A stretch of 64,000 bases of DNA from Flavobacterium sp. (lineage in GTDB: Bacteria > Bacteroidota > Bacteroidia > Flavobacteriales > Flavobacteriaceae). Of the stretch, positions 17,508 to 26,734 are shown in pieces (the stretch's first letter is position 1; the number at the start of each line of letters is the position of its first letter). The stretch is taken from positions 1 through 64,000 of the forward strand of contig NZ_JAPZSU010000036.1 of assembly GCF_027531905.1 (NCBI RefSeq), given 5' to 3'. The position numbers were made by a program, and so were the translations under genes. The notes below the pieces were generated by a model. The model made no database searches. It saw nothing but the letters and a program-made list of their open reading frames with translations, and was not told the origin of the DNA.

Positions 17508-19664
17508 CTAACGTTTCCCTTTTTGGTTTTTTTTAGGATGGACCAATTGTAATTCTTCTATCAAATTTTTGGCTCCCGCATATTTGTCGATTATAAAAAG
17601 CACATAGCGAATATCTACCATGATATTTCGACAAATGCTAGGGTCGTAATAAATATCACTCATAGTGCCTTCCCAAACGCGATCAAAGTTTAATCCAATT
17701 AAATTTCCTTTGGCATCTAGTGCTGGACTTCCAGAATTTCCACCAGTGGTATGATTGGTGCCAATAAAGCATACAGGCATTTTCCCATTTATGGAATAAT
17801 TTCCAAAATCTTTGTTTTTGTACAAGTCAATCAATTTTGGAGAAACATCAAATTCGTAGTCGCCAGGGATGTATTTTTCCATGACCCCATCTAGATAAGT
17901 AATTGGGCTATAATATACGCCGTCCTTTGGTTCGTATCCTTTTACTTTTCCATAAGTCACCCTCAAAGTACTATTAGCGTCTGGAAAAATTCTTGAATTT
18001 TCGCTCAGTTCCAGTTGCGCTTTCATATAATGGCGTTGCAATTCCGTTATTTTCAAATTTAAAGCTTCGTAAGTAGGATTTACTTCTTTTAGATACATAT
18101 CGGCCATACTTTTTACCAATACAAAAGCGGGATCTCGGTTAATATTTTCGATTACCGTTTTAGTATCGCCCGTTAGCAGTTCTTTTGAACCAGAATCGGT
18201 GGTTAGTTTAGAACTAGAATAAATGGATTTTGTTAGTTGGTTAATATCAATATTGTTGAGTGTATTCGGTAAGAATTGCTTGGGTACTTTTGTAGCGTAT
18301 AATGCAATAAGTTGCTCGAATACTTTTTCGTCAACTTTAGCGCTAAAATCTTTGTAAAAGGCACCTAGTCCGCTATAAAGATTGTTTTTTCTGTCGGTAA
18401 AAGCTTGTTCTCCTTTGCTGTTGTAGAGTTGTTCCAATTGATAGAATTTATAAGCTACAGTAAGGAGTTCTGTGTTTCTTAAAACGGTTTCATTAAAATA
18501 TTCTCTGGCTAAAGCGTAAGGTGCAATTGCAGCGTAGTTTTTTTCGAAGTCACTTAAAAGACTACCGTATTCTTTTTCTTTATTGGCTTTGCTAACTTTT
18601 TCTTGAAACTTCTTTTCGGCTTCTTTTTTTACGGCAATTGCATTTGATTTCTTGATGCCCAAAGTTTCTCCTTGCCATTTTTTCCAATAGTTTGCCGTTC
18701 CAGCATATTTTGAAGCATATTGAATTTTGATAGCATTATCTTTTCTCATAAAACCATCAGCTACTTTAAGTGCTTGTTCTCTGATTTCAATTTTTGCAGG
18801 ATTTAATTCGTTTGCAATTTGATTGATGGCAACTGAAGGTAGGTATTCATTGGTTTTTCCAGGATATCCAAAAACCAAAGTAAAATCATCTTCGGCAATA
18901 CCGTCTAAAGAAACAGGCAAAAAGTGTTTTGGAGTATAAGGAACATTTTCTTTTGAATAAGCGGCAGGGCGATTGTTTTTGTCAGCATAAATTCTGAAAA
19001 GTGAAAAATCTCCAGTATGACGTGGCCAAACCCAGTTATCAGTATCCGAACCAAATTTCCCAATCGAAGTGGGTGGTGCACCAACTAAACGAACATCTTT
19101 GAAGGTTTCGGTAACAAAAAGTAAGTATTGATTGCCGTCATAGAACGTTCGGATTTTGTTTTCTTGCCAAGCTTCTTTGGGAAATGAATTGCTTAAAGCG
19201 CTAATGTTTTCTTGAATTTTCTTTTGCTTATCGGCTTCATTTGATAACGTATTTACTCCTTCTAATACTTGTTTAGTCACATCTTCTATTTTGACAATAA
19301 AAGTCACCACTAAATCTTTATTTGGGAGTTCGTCCTCCATTTTGTATGCCCAAAAACCATCGGCTAAGTAATCGTGCTCGGTGCTAGAGTGCGATTGAAT
19401 TTGTCCGTAACCACAATGGTGATTGGTTAGCAAAAGTCCTTTTGGTGAAATAACTTCCGAAGTACAGCCTCCGTTAAATTGCGGAACAGCGTCTTTTAAG
19501 CTGGATTTGTTGGTGTCATAAATGTCTTTGGCAGTCATTTTCATACCCAGACTTTTCATTTCTTTTTCGTTCATTCCTTCCAGGAGAGAAGGGATCCACA
19601 TACCGCCTTGTTGGGCTTGTGTTTGGAATACAAAAAGGAATAAGAATAGTTTTAAGAATTTCAT
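17508..19664 (-). CDS. S46 family dipeptidyl peptidase (DPP7/DPP11 type)
   Basis: From the ATG at 19664 the product has 718 residues with a signal peptide (MKFLKLFLFLFVFQTQA). It is an S46 serine exopeptidase of the periplasm that removes dipeptides from peptide N-termini. The catalytic His region is TNHHCGYG (His82/83) and the nucleophile Ser is in GGNSGSPAL (about 644), with NFDRVWEGTMSD after it. The frame stays open further upstream, but that extension overlaps the GNAT gene and lacks a signal peptide, so I chose the internal ATG. DPP7 and DPP11 differ in residues around the S1 pocket, and I cannot assign the specificity safely. Confidence 0.88.
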   Translation of the reverse strand: MKFLKLFLFLFVFQTQAQQGGMWIPSLLEGMNEKEMKSLGMKMTAKDIYDTNKSSLKDAVPQFNGGCTSEVISPKGLLLTNHHCGYGQIQSHSSTEHDYLADGFWAYKMEDELPNKDLVVTFIVKIEDVTKQVLEGVNTLSNEADKQKKIQENISALSNSFPKEAWQENKIRTFYDGNQYLLFVTETFKDVRLVGAPPTSIGKFGSDTDNWVWPRHTGDFSLFRIYADKNNRPAAYSKENVPYTPKHFLPVSLDGIAEDDFTLVFGYPGKTNEYLPSVAINQIANELNPAKIEIREQALKVADGFMRKDNAIKIQYASKYAGTANYWKKWQGETLGIKKSNAIAVKKEAEKKFQEKVSKANKEKEYGSLLSDFEKNYAAIAPYALAREYFNETVLRNTELLTVAYKFYQLEQLYNSKGEQAFTDRKNNLYSGLGAFYKDFSAKVDEKVFEQLIALYATKVPKQFLPNTLNNIDINQLTKSIYSSSKLTTDSGSKELLTGDTKTVIENINRDPAFVLVKSMADMYLKEVNPTYEALNLKITELQRHYMKAQLELSENSRIFPDANSTLRVTYGKVKGYEPKDGVYYSPITYLDGVMEKYIPGDYEFDVSPKLIDLYKNKDFGNYSINGKMPVCFIGTNHTTGGNSGSPALDAKGNLIGLNFDRVWEGTMSDIYYDPSICRNIMVDIRYVLFIIDKYAGAKNLIEELQLVHPKKNQKGKR

Positions 19665-19696
19665 AAGAGTAATTGTGTTTAAAAAAGGTATTGAAG

Positions 19697-20140
19697 TTAT
19701 AATTTGTATTGCATCAATTTTCGTGGATGATTGATGAAACCATTTTTTTGATATAATTGCTGTGCAGGTACATTGTGATTTTCTACTTCTAAGTAAATAA
19801 GTCGTATTCCCGATGCTTTGCAATGGGCTTGGGCAAAAGCTACTGCTTCTTTGCCTATTCCTTTGCCTTGAGCTTTGGGGAGAACATACAATTCATCTAA
19901 AAAAGCGATCATGCCTTGGTATTCAAAGCTAAAAACAAACGTAAGAATCAAGTATCCGGCTACCTCGTTGTCTTGAAGCATTAGCCAGCCTTGTCCCAGA
20001 TTTTTGTTCTCGATAAATTCTTCAAATAAGTTTTGGGTAACTTCAGGATTAAAAGGATAATGATCAATAGCATAAAAATCAGCCATTAAAGAAGAGATGG
20101 TGTCAATATCTTTTTTTTCTAATGGTTTAAATTGTGTCAT
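19697..20140 (-). CDS. GNAT family N-acetyltransferase
   Basis: The 147-residue protein has the GNAT acetyl-CoA signature QGKGIGKEAVAFAQ (motif A) and a C-terminal NHNVPAQQLYQKNGFI segment. The acceptor substrate is unknown. The ATG at 20140 overlaps the kdtA stop by ATGA, implying translational coupling; the frame extends upstream into kdtA but that part does not look like GNAT sequence. Confidence 0.85.
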   Translation of the reverse strand: MTQFKPLEKKDIDTISSLMADFYAIDHYPFNPEVTQNLFEEFIENKNLGQGWLMLQDNEVAGYLILTFVFSFEYQGMIAFLDELYVLPKAQGKGIGKEAVAFAQAHCKASGIRLIYLEVENHNVPAQQLYQKNGFINHPRKLMQYKL

Positions 20141-21369
20141 TGGATGTGTTTTAGTATAATTTTTGTCGCTCCTTTGTTGCTTTGGATAAAGGTTTTGCAA
20201 ATTTCGCCTTTTTCTTTTTGAATATGGGTATTAATTAACAATTCGTTAAATAGTGACGAAAGTTCTAACTTATTTTTGATAGAAATGCAACCTTTTGCTT
20301 TTACTAACGCAATTGCTTCTGCAAAATGGGAATAATTTGGTCCAATTACGATTGGAATTCCAAAAGTGGCCGGTTCTAAAATGTTATGCACACCAGAATT
20401 TCCAAAACCACCACCTACGTAAGCAATGTCGGCATAACTGTAGATTTTAGTTAAAATCCCAACGGTGTCAATAATAAAAACGCGTTGGTTGGATAGGGAT
20501 TGATTTTCTTTTTCAGAAAATAAGACCGTCGGTTTGGTAATTTGAGCTCTTAATTTTGCAATTTGTTCTTCTTTAATATTGTGCGGAGCAATGATGAATT
20601 TTACATTTTCGTTGCTACATTCGTTAATGTATTGAGCGATAATTTCTTCATCTTTAGGCCAAGAGCTACCTACAACAATAGTGGTTTTGTTGTTCTTGAA
20701 TTCGGCTATAAAATCAAGGGTGTTGTCTTTTTCTAAAATGGTGCTCACACGGTCAAAACGCGTATCGCCAGAAACCAAAACATTTTGGTGACCAAGGCTT
20801 TGCAAGAGTTGTTTCGAAGATTCGTTTTGCACAAAAAAGAAATCAAAAGCGTTTAGTGCTTTTCTGTAAAAACCGCCGTACCATTTAAAAAAAGCTTGGT
20901 TTTCTCGTAGAATGCCAGAAATCAAATAGGTTTTAATGTTTCGTTTTTTTAGTTCGTTTAAGTAGTTTGGCCAATATTCATATTTGATAAAGAAAACCAG
21001 TTCGGGATGAGCTAATTCAATGAATTGTTTGGCATTTTTTTGTGTATCCAATGGTAAGTAAATCGTGCAATCAGCCACAGTATTGTTTTTTCGCACCTCG
21101 TAACCTGAAGGAGAAAAAAAAGAGACTATAATTTTATGAAAAGGGAATTTTTCTTTTATTTTTTCAATGACAGGAAGTCCTTGTTCGTATTCGCCTAGGG
21201 ATGCGGCGTGAAACCAGATAGTTTTGTCGTTGGGTTGTATTTTTTCTTCTAAAGTCTTAAAAACAAGTTTCCTACCCTTTACAAAAAGTGCTATTTTTGG
21301 ACTAAAGAGCGCAACGATTTTTAAAAGCAATCCAGCGATTTGAACAATGCAATTGTATAAAAAAAACAT
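20137..21369 (-). CDS. kdtA: 3-deoxy-D-manno-octulosonic acid (Kdo) transferase
   Basis: The 410-residue GT30 glycosyltransferase adds Kdo to the lipid A precursor at the inner membrane. Features are an N-terminal hydrophobic anchor (residues about 5-28), the WFHAASLGEYEQ motif with the conserved catalytic Glu, and the C-terminal VGGGFGNSGVHNILEPATFGIP motif in two blocks typical of donor binding. It overlaps the GNAT gene by 4 bp and is divergent from a DegT aminotransferase. Confidence 0.92.
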   Translation of the reverse strand: MFFLYNCIVQIAGLLLKIVALFSPKIALFVKGRKLVFKTLEEKIQPNDKTIWFHAASLGEYEQGLPVIEKIKEKFPFHKIIVSFFSPSGYEVRKNNTVADCTIYLPLDTQKNAKQFIELAHPELVFFIKYEYWPNYLNELKKRNIKTYLISGILRENQAFFKWYGGFYRKALNAFDFFFVQNESSKQLLQSLGHQNVLVSGDTRFDRVSTILEKDNTLDFIAEFKNNKTTIVVGSSWPKDEEIIAQYINECSNENVKFIIAPHNIKEEQIAKLRAQITKPTVLFSEKENQSLSNQRVFIIDTVGILTKIYSYADIAYVGGGFGNSGVHNILEPATFGIPIVIGPNYSHFAEAIALVKAKGCISIKNKLELSSLFNELLINTHIQKEKGEICKTFIQSNKGATKIILKHIQ

Positions 21370-21414
21370 AGGGTTAAATTTTGGCTAAAATACAGTTTCT
21401 TTGCGGTTTTTTCG

Positions 21415-21444
21415 TTGTGCAAAGGCATTAAATGACTATTTTTG
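21415..21444 (+). promoter_or_regulatory. Bacteroidetes-type promoter of the DegT gene
   Basis: TTG at 21415-21417 and TATTTTTG at 21437-21444 are separated by 19 nt, an excellent match to the Bacteroidetes housekeeping promoter. Predicted start about 60 nt before the ATG. Confidence 0.65.
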
Positions 21445-21510
21445 TTGCACTTTTTTGAGAAAACGAAATTGAAAACCTTGTTTTGTTTTCTAACCTTAAA
21501 TTAATTTCCA

Positions 21511-22641
21511 ATGAAAAAAATTCAAATGGTTGACTTAAAAAGTCAATATGATAAAATAAAAGACGTTGTAAATACCTCAATTCAAAACGTTTTAGATACG
21601 AATACTTATATCAACGGACCTGAAGTTCATACTTTTCAAAAAGAATTAGAAACGTATTTGGGGGTAAAACATGTCATTCCTTGTGCTAATGGTACCGATG
21701 CTTTGCAAATTGCGATGATGGGATTGGGTTTACAGCCCGGAGACGAAGTAATCACTGCCGATTTTACGTTTGCAGCAACAGTAGAAGTGATTGCATTGTT
21801 ACAACTTACTCCCGTTTTGGTAGATGTTGACATGCATAATATGAACATTTCTCTAGAAGCTATCAAAAAAGCCATTACTCCAAAAACCAAAGCGATTGTA
21901 CCCGTACACTTGTTTGGTCGTGCTGCTAATATGGAAGCGATTATGGCTTTGGCTAATGAGCATAATTTATTTGTAATCGAAGATAATGCACAGGCTATTG
22001 GGGCCAATTGCAAATTTTCAGATGGTACCAAAAAGAAAGCGGGAACTATCGGTCATGTAGGAGCGACTTCCTTTTTCCCTTCTAAGAACTTAGGATGTTA
22101 TGGCGATGGTGGCGCTATTTTTACTAATGATGACGCTTTGGCACACACCCTTCGCGGTATTGTAAACCACGGAATGTACGAACGATACCATCATGATGTG
22201 GTGGGCGTAAATTCGCGTTTGGATAGTATTCAAGCGGCAGTTTTGAATGCCAAATTGCCATTGTTAGATCAATACAACAAAGCGCGTCAAGATGCTGCTC
22301 GCAACTATACCTTGGCTTTTCAAGATCACGCTAATATCATTGCGCCAAGTATTTGTGACATTTGTGATTGCCATGTTTTTCATCAATATACCTTACGCAT
22401 CATCAATGCAGATCGCAACGGATTAATGCAGCATTTGTTAGATAAAGGTATTCCATGTGCCATTTATTATCCAATTCCTTTGCACGCACAAAAGGCTTAC
22501 TTGGATCCAAGATATAAAGAAGAAGATTTTCCAGTTACGAATCAATTAGTGCAAGAAGTGTTGTCTTTACCTATGCATACCGAGCTTGATGACGAGCAAA
22601 TTAAATTTATTACCGATAGTGTTTTAGAATTTTTAGGATAG
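21511..22641 (+). CDS. DegT/DnrJ/EryC1/StrS family sugar aminotransferase
   Basis: The 376-residue PLP enzyme has the family layout: substrate loop NGTDALQIAM (60-69), VIEDNAQAIGA (155-165) and the PLP-binding Lys192 in FFPSKNLGCYGDGG. Such enzymes transaminate nucleotide-linked keto-sugars used for surface polysaccharides. The downstream galE fits sugar-nucleotide metabolism, although a repeat element separates them. Which amino sugar is made cannot be told. Confidence 0.88.
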   Translation: MKKIQMVDLKSQYDKIKDVVNTSIQNVLDTNTYINGPEVHTFQKELETYLGVKHVIPCANGTDALQIAMMGLGLQPGDEVITADFTFAATVEVIALLQLTPVLVDVDMHNMNISLEAIKKAITPKTKAIVPVHLFGRAANMEAIMALANEHNLFVIEDNAQAIGANCKFSDGTKKKAGTIGHVGATSFFPSKNLGCYGDGGAIFTNDDALAHTLRGIVNHGMYERYHHDVVGVNSRLDSIQAAVLNAKLPLLDQYNKARQDAARNYTLAFQDHANIIAPSICDICDCHVFHQYTLRIINADRNGLMQHLLDKGIPCAIYYPIPLHAQKAYLDPRYKEEDFPVTNQLVQEVLSLPMHTELDDEQIKFITDSVLEFLG

Positions 22642-22644
22642 TTT

Positions 22645-22736
22645 TTAGGAGCTATTTCCTGCTGTACGCTGTATCTTGCTTGGTCTCGTAGAAAAAACGA
22701 GACCAAGCAAGGATGCTGCTTCCATCAGGGCTAACC
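22645..22736. repeat. Dispersed palindromic intergenic repeat, copy 2
   Basis: The flanks CCTGCTGTACGCTGTATCTTG and CAAGGATGCTGCTTCCATCAG-GGCTAAC match copy 4 and copy 1. The central stem (GCTTGGTCTCGT with ACGAGACCAAGC, loop AGAAAA) is unrelated in sequence to the stems of other copies. It sits between the DegT gene and galE. Confidence 0.8.
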
Positions 22737-22750
22737 CAAACCACACAATT

Positions 22751-23764
22751 ATGAAGATATTAGTTACAGGAGGCTTAGGCTTCATCGGTTCTCACACGGT
22801 AGTTGAATTACAAAACAAAGGTTTTGAAGTCGTAATCATTGATAACTTATACAATTCGTCTATTGACGTTTTACAAAGAATAGAAAATATATCTGGAACT
22901 GCGCCGCATTACAAAAATATCGATATGCGCGACAAAGCTGCGGTGCAGGCATTCTTCAAAGAATATGCTGACATTGCTGGAGTTATTCATTTTGCAGCTT
23001 CCAAAGCTGTAGGAGAAAGTGTTGAGAATCCTTTGTTGTATTACGAAAATAATATTGCAGCCTTAGTGTATCTATTGCAAGAATTACAGCAAAAAGATGC
23101 GGCTTCCTTTATATTTAGTTCCTCTTGTACTGTATACGGTCAGGCCGAAAAAATGCCAATTACCGAAGATGCTCCGGTACAACAACCGATGTCGCCTTAC
23201 GGGAATACCAAAAAAGTGGGAGAAGAAATCATCAGAGATACCGCAAAAGCGTCATCTATCAATGCGATTTTATTACGTTATTTCAATCCTATTGGAGCCC
23301 ATCCAAGTGCCGAAATTGGGGAATTACCTATTGGTGTGCCACAAAATTTAGTCCCATTTATCACGCAAACTGGAATTGGATTGCGCCAAGAATTATCGGT
23401 TTTTGGAGATGATTATCCAACGCCTGATGGTACAGCGGTTCGCGATTATATTCACGTAGTTGATTTAGCCAAAGCACACGTTATTGCTCTAGAACGCTTG
23501 TTAGAAAAGAAAAATCTAGAGAAAGTAGAGACTTTTAACTTAGGAACAGGTACAGGAAGTTCAGTACTCGAAGTGATTCAGAGTTTTGAGCGCGTAAGTG
23601 GTCAAAAATTACCTTATAAAATCATGCCTCGAAGAGAAGGTGATATCACAGAAGCCTATGCCAATACTCATAAAGCCAACACAGTTTTGGGTTGGAAAGC
23701 CGAGTCTACGCTCGATGAAGCAATGGCAAGTGCTTGGAAGTGGGAACAAAAAATACGCTCGTAG
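22751..23764 (+). CDS. galE: UDP-glucose 4-epimerase
   Basis: From the ATG at 22751 the product is 337 residues, the usual GalE length. It has NAD-binding TGGLGFIG (6-13), SSSCTVYG (123-130) with the catalytic Ser/Thr region, and YGNTK with Tyr150 and Lys154. It interconverts UDP-glucose and UDP-galactose. The frame is open upstream to 22676, but that part is the dispersed repeat and has no GalE similarity, so it is excluded. Confidence 0.93.
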   Translation: MKILVTGGLGFIGSHTVVELQNKGFEVVIIDNLYNSSIDVLQRIENISGTAPHYKNIDMRDKAAVQAFFKEYADIAGVIHFAASKAVGESVENPLLYYENNIAALVYLLQELQQKDAASFIFSSSCTVYGQAEKMPITEDAPVQQPMSPYGNTKKVGEEIIRDTAKASSINAILLRYFNPIGAHPSAEIGELPIGVPQNLVPFITQTGIGLRQELSVFGDDYPTPDGTAVRDYIHVVDLAKAHVIALERLLEKKNLEKVETFNLGTGTGSSVLEVIQSFERVSGQKLPYKIMPRREGDITEAYANTHKANTVLGWKAESTLDEAMASAWKWEQKIRS

Positions 23765-23883
23765 TGTAGTATTCAGTCACCAGTAAAAAGTAATCAGTAA
23801 GAAGCACCAAAGTATCCATTGATAGTTTGGTGTTTTTTCTTTAAAGAACTATTTGTAAATTCGTTAGGTAAAAATATAAAGGA

Positions 23884-24078
23884 ATGAGTGCTAAAAAAAC
23901 ATCCTCAAAATTGCCCAAAGTAGAAGAACCAGCTGTGGTTTATGAATCTTCGAAGGTGAAACCGAAAGGAATAGATCGAGCTACATTTGATTTCGATACA
24001 GAGTTTGCTAATGGTTTGACTCCTGAGGAAGCGAAGGAAGAAGCTAAAAGAAGAATTAGAGCGTGGTGGGGAAAATAA
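23884..24078 (+). CDS. Putative antitoxin of a ParE-like module
   Basis: The 64-residue acidic/basic protein lies directly upstream of, and overlaps by 16 bp, a ParE/RelE-like toxin gene. Its C-terminal part (TPEEAKEEAKRRIRAWWGK, about 46-64) looks like an amphipathic helix that could wrap the toxin. No DNA-binding domain is obvious. The assignment rests mainly on gene order and overlap. Confidence 0.65.
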   Translation: MSAKKTSSKLPKVEEPAVVYESSKVKPKGIDRATFDFDTEFANGLTPEEAKEEAKRRIRAWWGK

Positions 24079-24389
24079 AAGTTATTTTCACCCCAAAAGT
24101 AATTGCTGATTTGGATAATCTGGTTCAGATTTTATACAAAAAAGAGTATTTTGGATTTATAGAATCTGCTGAGGAATATGTCTCAAGGATTTATGATGCT
24201 ACTTCCGAAAGATGTCAACTGGACATACATAAAATAGCTCCGAAAAACATCAGTCATTTAGGGACCTATTATATTTTTTACAAGTCGAATAAAAGAACTA
24301 CTTGGTGCATATTTTTTGAAAAGAAAGCAACCGCTATTTTGATTACTGGAATTAGTAATAATCATTGCGAAGAAGCGAAAGAGTTATAA
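24063..24389 (+). CDS. ParE/RelE-superfamily toxin
   Basis: The 108-residue protein begins with GTG at 24063, giving VGKIKVIFTPKVIADLDNL, the classical first strand and helix of ParE/RelE folds. YYIFYK and TTWCIFFEKKATAILITGISNN form the central strands. The family acts on gyrase (ParE) or ribosome-bound mRNA (RelE); the target cannot be decided here. Overlap with the upstream antitoxin supports co-translation. A strong terminator follows. Confidence 0.75.
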   Translation: MVGKIKVIFTPKVIADLDNLVQILYKKEYFGFIESAEEYVSRIYDATSERCQLDIHKIAPKNISHLGTYYIFYKSNKRTTWCIFFEKKATAILITGISNNHCEEAKEL

Positions 24390-24398
24390 ATTAAAGTA

Positions 24399-24427
24399 AA
24401 GCCGAATCCAAAGGATTCGGCTTTTTT
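24399..24427. terminator. Bidirectional terminator
   Basis: AAGCCGAATCC pairs with GGATTCGGCTT around AAA, followed by T6. It separates the toxin gene from the convergent lipoprotein gene. Confidence 0.88.
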
Positions 24428-24428
24428 G

Positions 24429-24680
24429 TTACTTTTTAGCGGCTTCTTTCATTTTATCAGCGGCTTTGTCTAGTTTTTCAGTACTTTTTTCTATCGCTTT
24501 ATCGGTTTTGGCTTTGAGTGAATCAACCGCTTTTTCAACCTTTACTGTAGCGGTGTCAATTTTCTCTTTTACTTCCATTGTTACAGCCTCTTTTGCTTCA
24601 TCCAGTTTTGCTTTGGTTTCTTCTTTGCAAGAAACAGTTACTACAGCTAAAGATGCCAATCCTAAAATTATTTTTCTCAT
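24429..24680 (-). CDS. Small Lys/Glu-rich helical lipoprotein
   Basis: From ATG 24680 the product has 83 residues: a lipoprotein signal peptide with lipobox VTVSC (Cys18) and then a highly charged helical segment with repeats such as EKIDTA, EKAVDSLKAKTDKA and EKLDKAADKMKEAAKK. The heptad-like A/K/D/E pattern suggests a coiled coil or amphipathic helix. An ATG three bases earlier (24683) is equally possible. Function is unknown. Confidence 0.7.
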   Translation of the reverse strand: MRKIILGLASLAVVTVSCKEETKAKLDEAKEAVTMEVKEKIDTATVKVEKAVDSLKAKTDKAIEKSTEKLDKAADKMKEAAKK

Positions 24681-24829
24681 CATTAATAGGTTATTATGTG
24701 TTGCTATTTTTTCGAAACTAAAGATAAATAAAAATCCCCACAAACTTTACGTTTATGAGGATTCTTCTGTTTTTCAAACACACTGGTCACTAATCCATTA
24801 TATTAAGAACTGACCACTGAGCACTAATT

Positions 24830-25702
24830 CTAAGCATTCGCAGTAGCCGCTTCTTTATTGATTTTTCCAATCAGTCCGGTCAATACTTTTCCTGGACCTA
24901 CTTCTGTAAATAGCGTTGCACCGTCTGCAATCATTTGTTGCACGGATTGTGTCCATTTTACAGGAGCAGTCAACTGAATGATTAAGTTTTTCTTGATTTC
25001 GTTAGGGTCAGAAACTGCGCTTGCCGTTACATTTTGGTACACAGGACAAATCGGAGTAGCAAAAGTAGTGGCTTCAATAGCAGCTGCTAATTCTTCTCTA
25101 GCTGGCTCCATCATTGGAGAGTGAAACGCACCACCAACAGGCAAAATCAAGGCTCTTTTAGCACCTGCTTCTTTCATTTTTTCGCAAGCCAATTCCACAG
25201 CTTTGTATTCCCCAGAAATCACCAATTGACCAGGACAGTTATAGTTTGCCGCCACCACAACACCATCAATCGAAGCGCAAATGTCTTCTACTATTTTGTC
25301 GTCTAGGTTCAAAACAGCAGCCATAGTTGAAGGGGTAATTTCGCACGCTTTTTGCATCGCTAATGCTCTTTGAGAAACTAATTTCAATCCGTCTTCAAAA
25401 GACAAAGCGCCATTGGCTACCAAGGCAGAGAATTCGCCTAAAGAGTGTCCAGCTACCATTTCTGGTTCGAAATTTTCTAAAGTTTTGGCTAAAATAACTG
25501 AGTGCAAAAATACCGCAGGTTGTGTTACTTTGGTTTCTTTTAGTTGTTCTGCAGTGCCTTCAAACATAATATCGGTGATGCGGAAACCTAAAATTTCGTT
25601 GGCTTTTTCGAATAATTCTTTGGCAAGTGGAGAGTTCTCATATAAGTCTTTGCCCATTCCTGTGAACTGTGCGCCTTGACCCGGAAAAACGTATGCTTTC
25701 AT
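24830..25702 (-). CDS. fabD: Malonyl-CoA:acyl carrier protein transacylase
   Basis: From the ATG at 25702 the product has 290 residues. It has FPGQGAQ at 6-12, the nucleophile Ser87 in GHSLGE and a GGAFHSPMM motif with the catalytic His. It loads malonyl groups on ACP for fatty acid elongation in the cytosol. The frame is open further upstream but the extra 26 residues are not FabD-like. Confidence 0.94.
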   Translation of the reverse strand: MKAYVFPGQGAQFTGMGKDLYENSPLAKELFEKANEILGFRITDIMFEGTAEQLKETKVTQPAVFLHSVILAKTLENFEPEMVAGHSLGEFSALVANGALSFEDGLKLVSQRALAMQKACEITPSTMAAVLNLDDKIVEDICASIDGVVVAANYNCPGQLVISGEYKAVELACEKMKEAGAKRALILPVGGAFHSPMMEPAREELAAAIEATTFATPICPVYQNVTASAVSDPNEIKKNLIIQLTAPVKWTQSVQQMIADGATLFTEVGPGKVLTGLIGKINKEAATANA

Positions 25703-25862
25703 TTTTTTATAATTTAAATGTTTAAAAAAATTGGTCGTATGGTAAACCAATTGGGCAACAAAAATAGTGTTTTTTAGCAAAATGCTCTTTTGAAGTTGAA
25801 TTTCTTTGCGAGGTCTTTAATGAACAGTTGGATTGTTTATCTTTACGAAGACGTTTTTTTGC

Positions 25863-25972
25863 GTGAGCGATGGTAGTGGAGCTCTTTTTCTTCTTACTGT
25901 AGCCTGCCATTAAAAGGCAGGCTACAGTAAGAAGAAAAAAGCGGGAACGTACAGCGCGACCCGAAGTTTTTA
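25863..25972. repeat. Dispersed palindromic intergenic repeat, copy 3 (diverged, very long stem)
   Basis: Flanks GATGGTAGTGGAGCTC and GCGGGAACGTACAGCGCGACC resemble those of copy 5. The central hairpin is exceptional: about 24 bp of nearly perfect stem (25884-25908 with 25916-25941) around ATTAAAA. It lies in the divergent gap (25703-26023) between fabD and the acetyltransferase gene, so it is not simply a terminator. Nothing else is recognised in this gap. Confidence 0.75.
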
Positions 25973-26023
25973 CGTAGGGGCACGCCCAAATCAATACAAT
26001 TACAAATCGATAATTTCAAAAGT

Positions 26024-26575
26024 ATGCCTTCTGAAAAAGAAAAAATGCTCGCTGGCGAATCCTATCTCAGCAACGACAAAGAGTTGGTGCAAGAGCGATT
26101 GTGGGCCAAGAAAATGCTCCAACAAATCAATGCCGAGTACATCGTAAACGGCAAAACCCGTGGATTGTTCAAGCAGTTGCTGCCCAATGCGCACAAGCGG
26201 TTATACATAGAACCGCCGTTTCATTGCGATTATGGGTACAACATGCACACGGGCGAGAATGTCTATTTCAACCTCAATTGTGTGGTGCTCGATACGATGA
26301 AAATCACCATTGGCAACAACGTTTTTTTTGGACCAGGCGTACATATTTACACCGCTTCGCATCCCTTGGATATTGTCGAACGACGCACCTTCGAGCTGTC
26401 CAAACCCGTCACGATTGGCGATGATTGCTGGATTGGAGGCAATACCGTGATTTGCCCCGGAGTGACCATTGGCGACGGTTGCACGATTGGCGCAGGCTCG
26501 GTGGTGACCAAGAATATCCCGGCACATTCACTGGCCGTAGGCAACCCTGCACGGGTCATTCGAAAGTTACAGTAA
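26024..26575 (+). CDS. maa: Maltose/galactoside O-acetyltransferase-like hexapeptide enzyme
   Basis: The 183-residue protein has an N-terminal Mac domain (MPSEKEKMLAGESYLSNDKE region, 1-55) and left-handed beta-helix hexapeptide repeats ending in IGGNTVICPGVTIGDGCTIG and AGSVVTKNIPAHSLAVGNPARVI in separate turns. The catalytic His is probably in the FGPGVHIYTASHPLD segment. It acetylates sugars using acetyl-CoA. Base composition is clearly more GC-rich than the neighbouring genes, and it is bracketed by repeat copies 3 and 4, which suggests recent acquisition. Confidence 0.88.
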   Translation: MPSEKEKMLAGESYLSNDKELVQERLWAKKMLQQINAEYIVNGKTRGLFKQLLPNAHKRLYIEPPFHCDYGYNMHTGENVYFNLNCVVLDTMKITIGNNVFFGPGVHIYTASHPLDIVERRTFELSKPVTIGDDCWIGGNTVICPGVTIGDGCTIGAGSVVTKNIPAHSLAVGNPARVIRKLQ

Positions 26576-26600
26576 TCCTTTTTAGGAGCAGAAAGAAGCG

Positions 26601-26690
26601 GCTTTTTTATAGGCAAAGTCCCGTCATCCGCTGTATCTTTGCGGCCGAACCCCGGCCACAAAGGATGTCGCTCATACCAGGGCTAGAAGG
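26601..26690. repeat. Dispersed palindromic intergenic repeat, copy 4
   Basis: Flanks GGCAAAGTCCCGTCATCCGC-TGTATCTTTG and CAAAGGATGTCGCTCATACC-AGGGCTA match copy 1. The centre is a short GC-rich hairpin (GGCCG-AACC-CCGGCC). It lies between the maa-like gene and the nucleosidase gene. Confidence 0.8.
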
Positions 26691-26734
26691 CAAGAAAGGG
26701 CTTGAATAGCCAACATCCCAAAAAAAATAAAAAA

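Noticed and set aside
19665..19823. N-terminal extension of the S46 peptidase
   Set aside because: It overlaps the GNAT gene and would hide the signal peptide that starts at the ATG at 19664.
22676..22750. N-terminal extension of GalE
   Set aside because: The sequence is the palindromic repeat copy 2, and the Rossmann motif begins right after the ATG at 22751.
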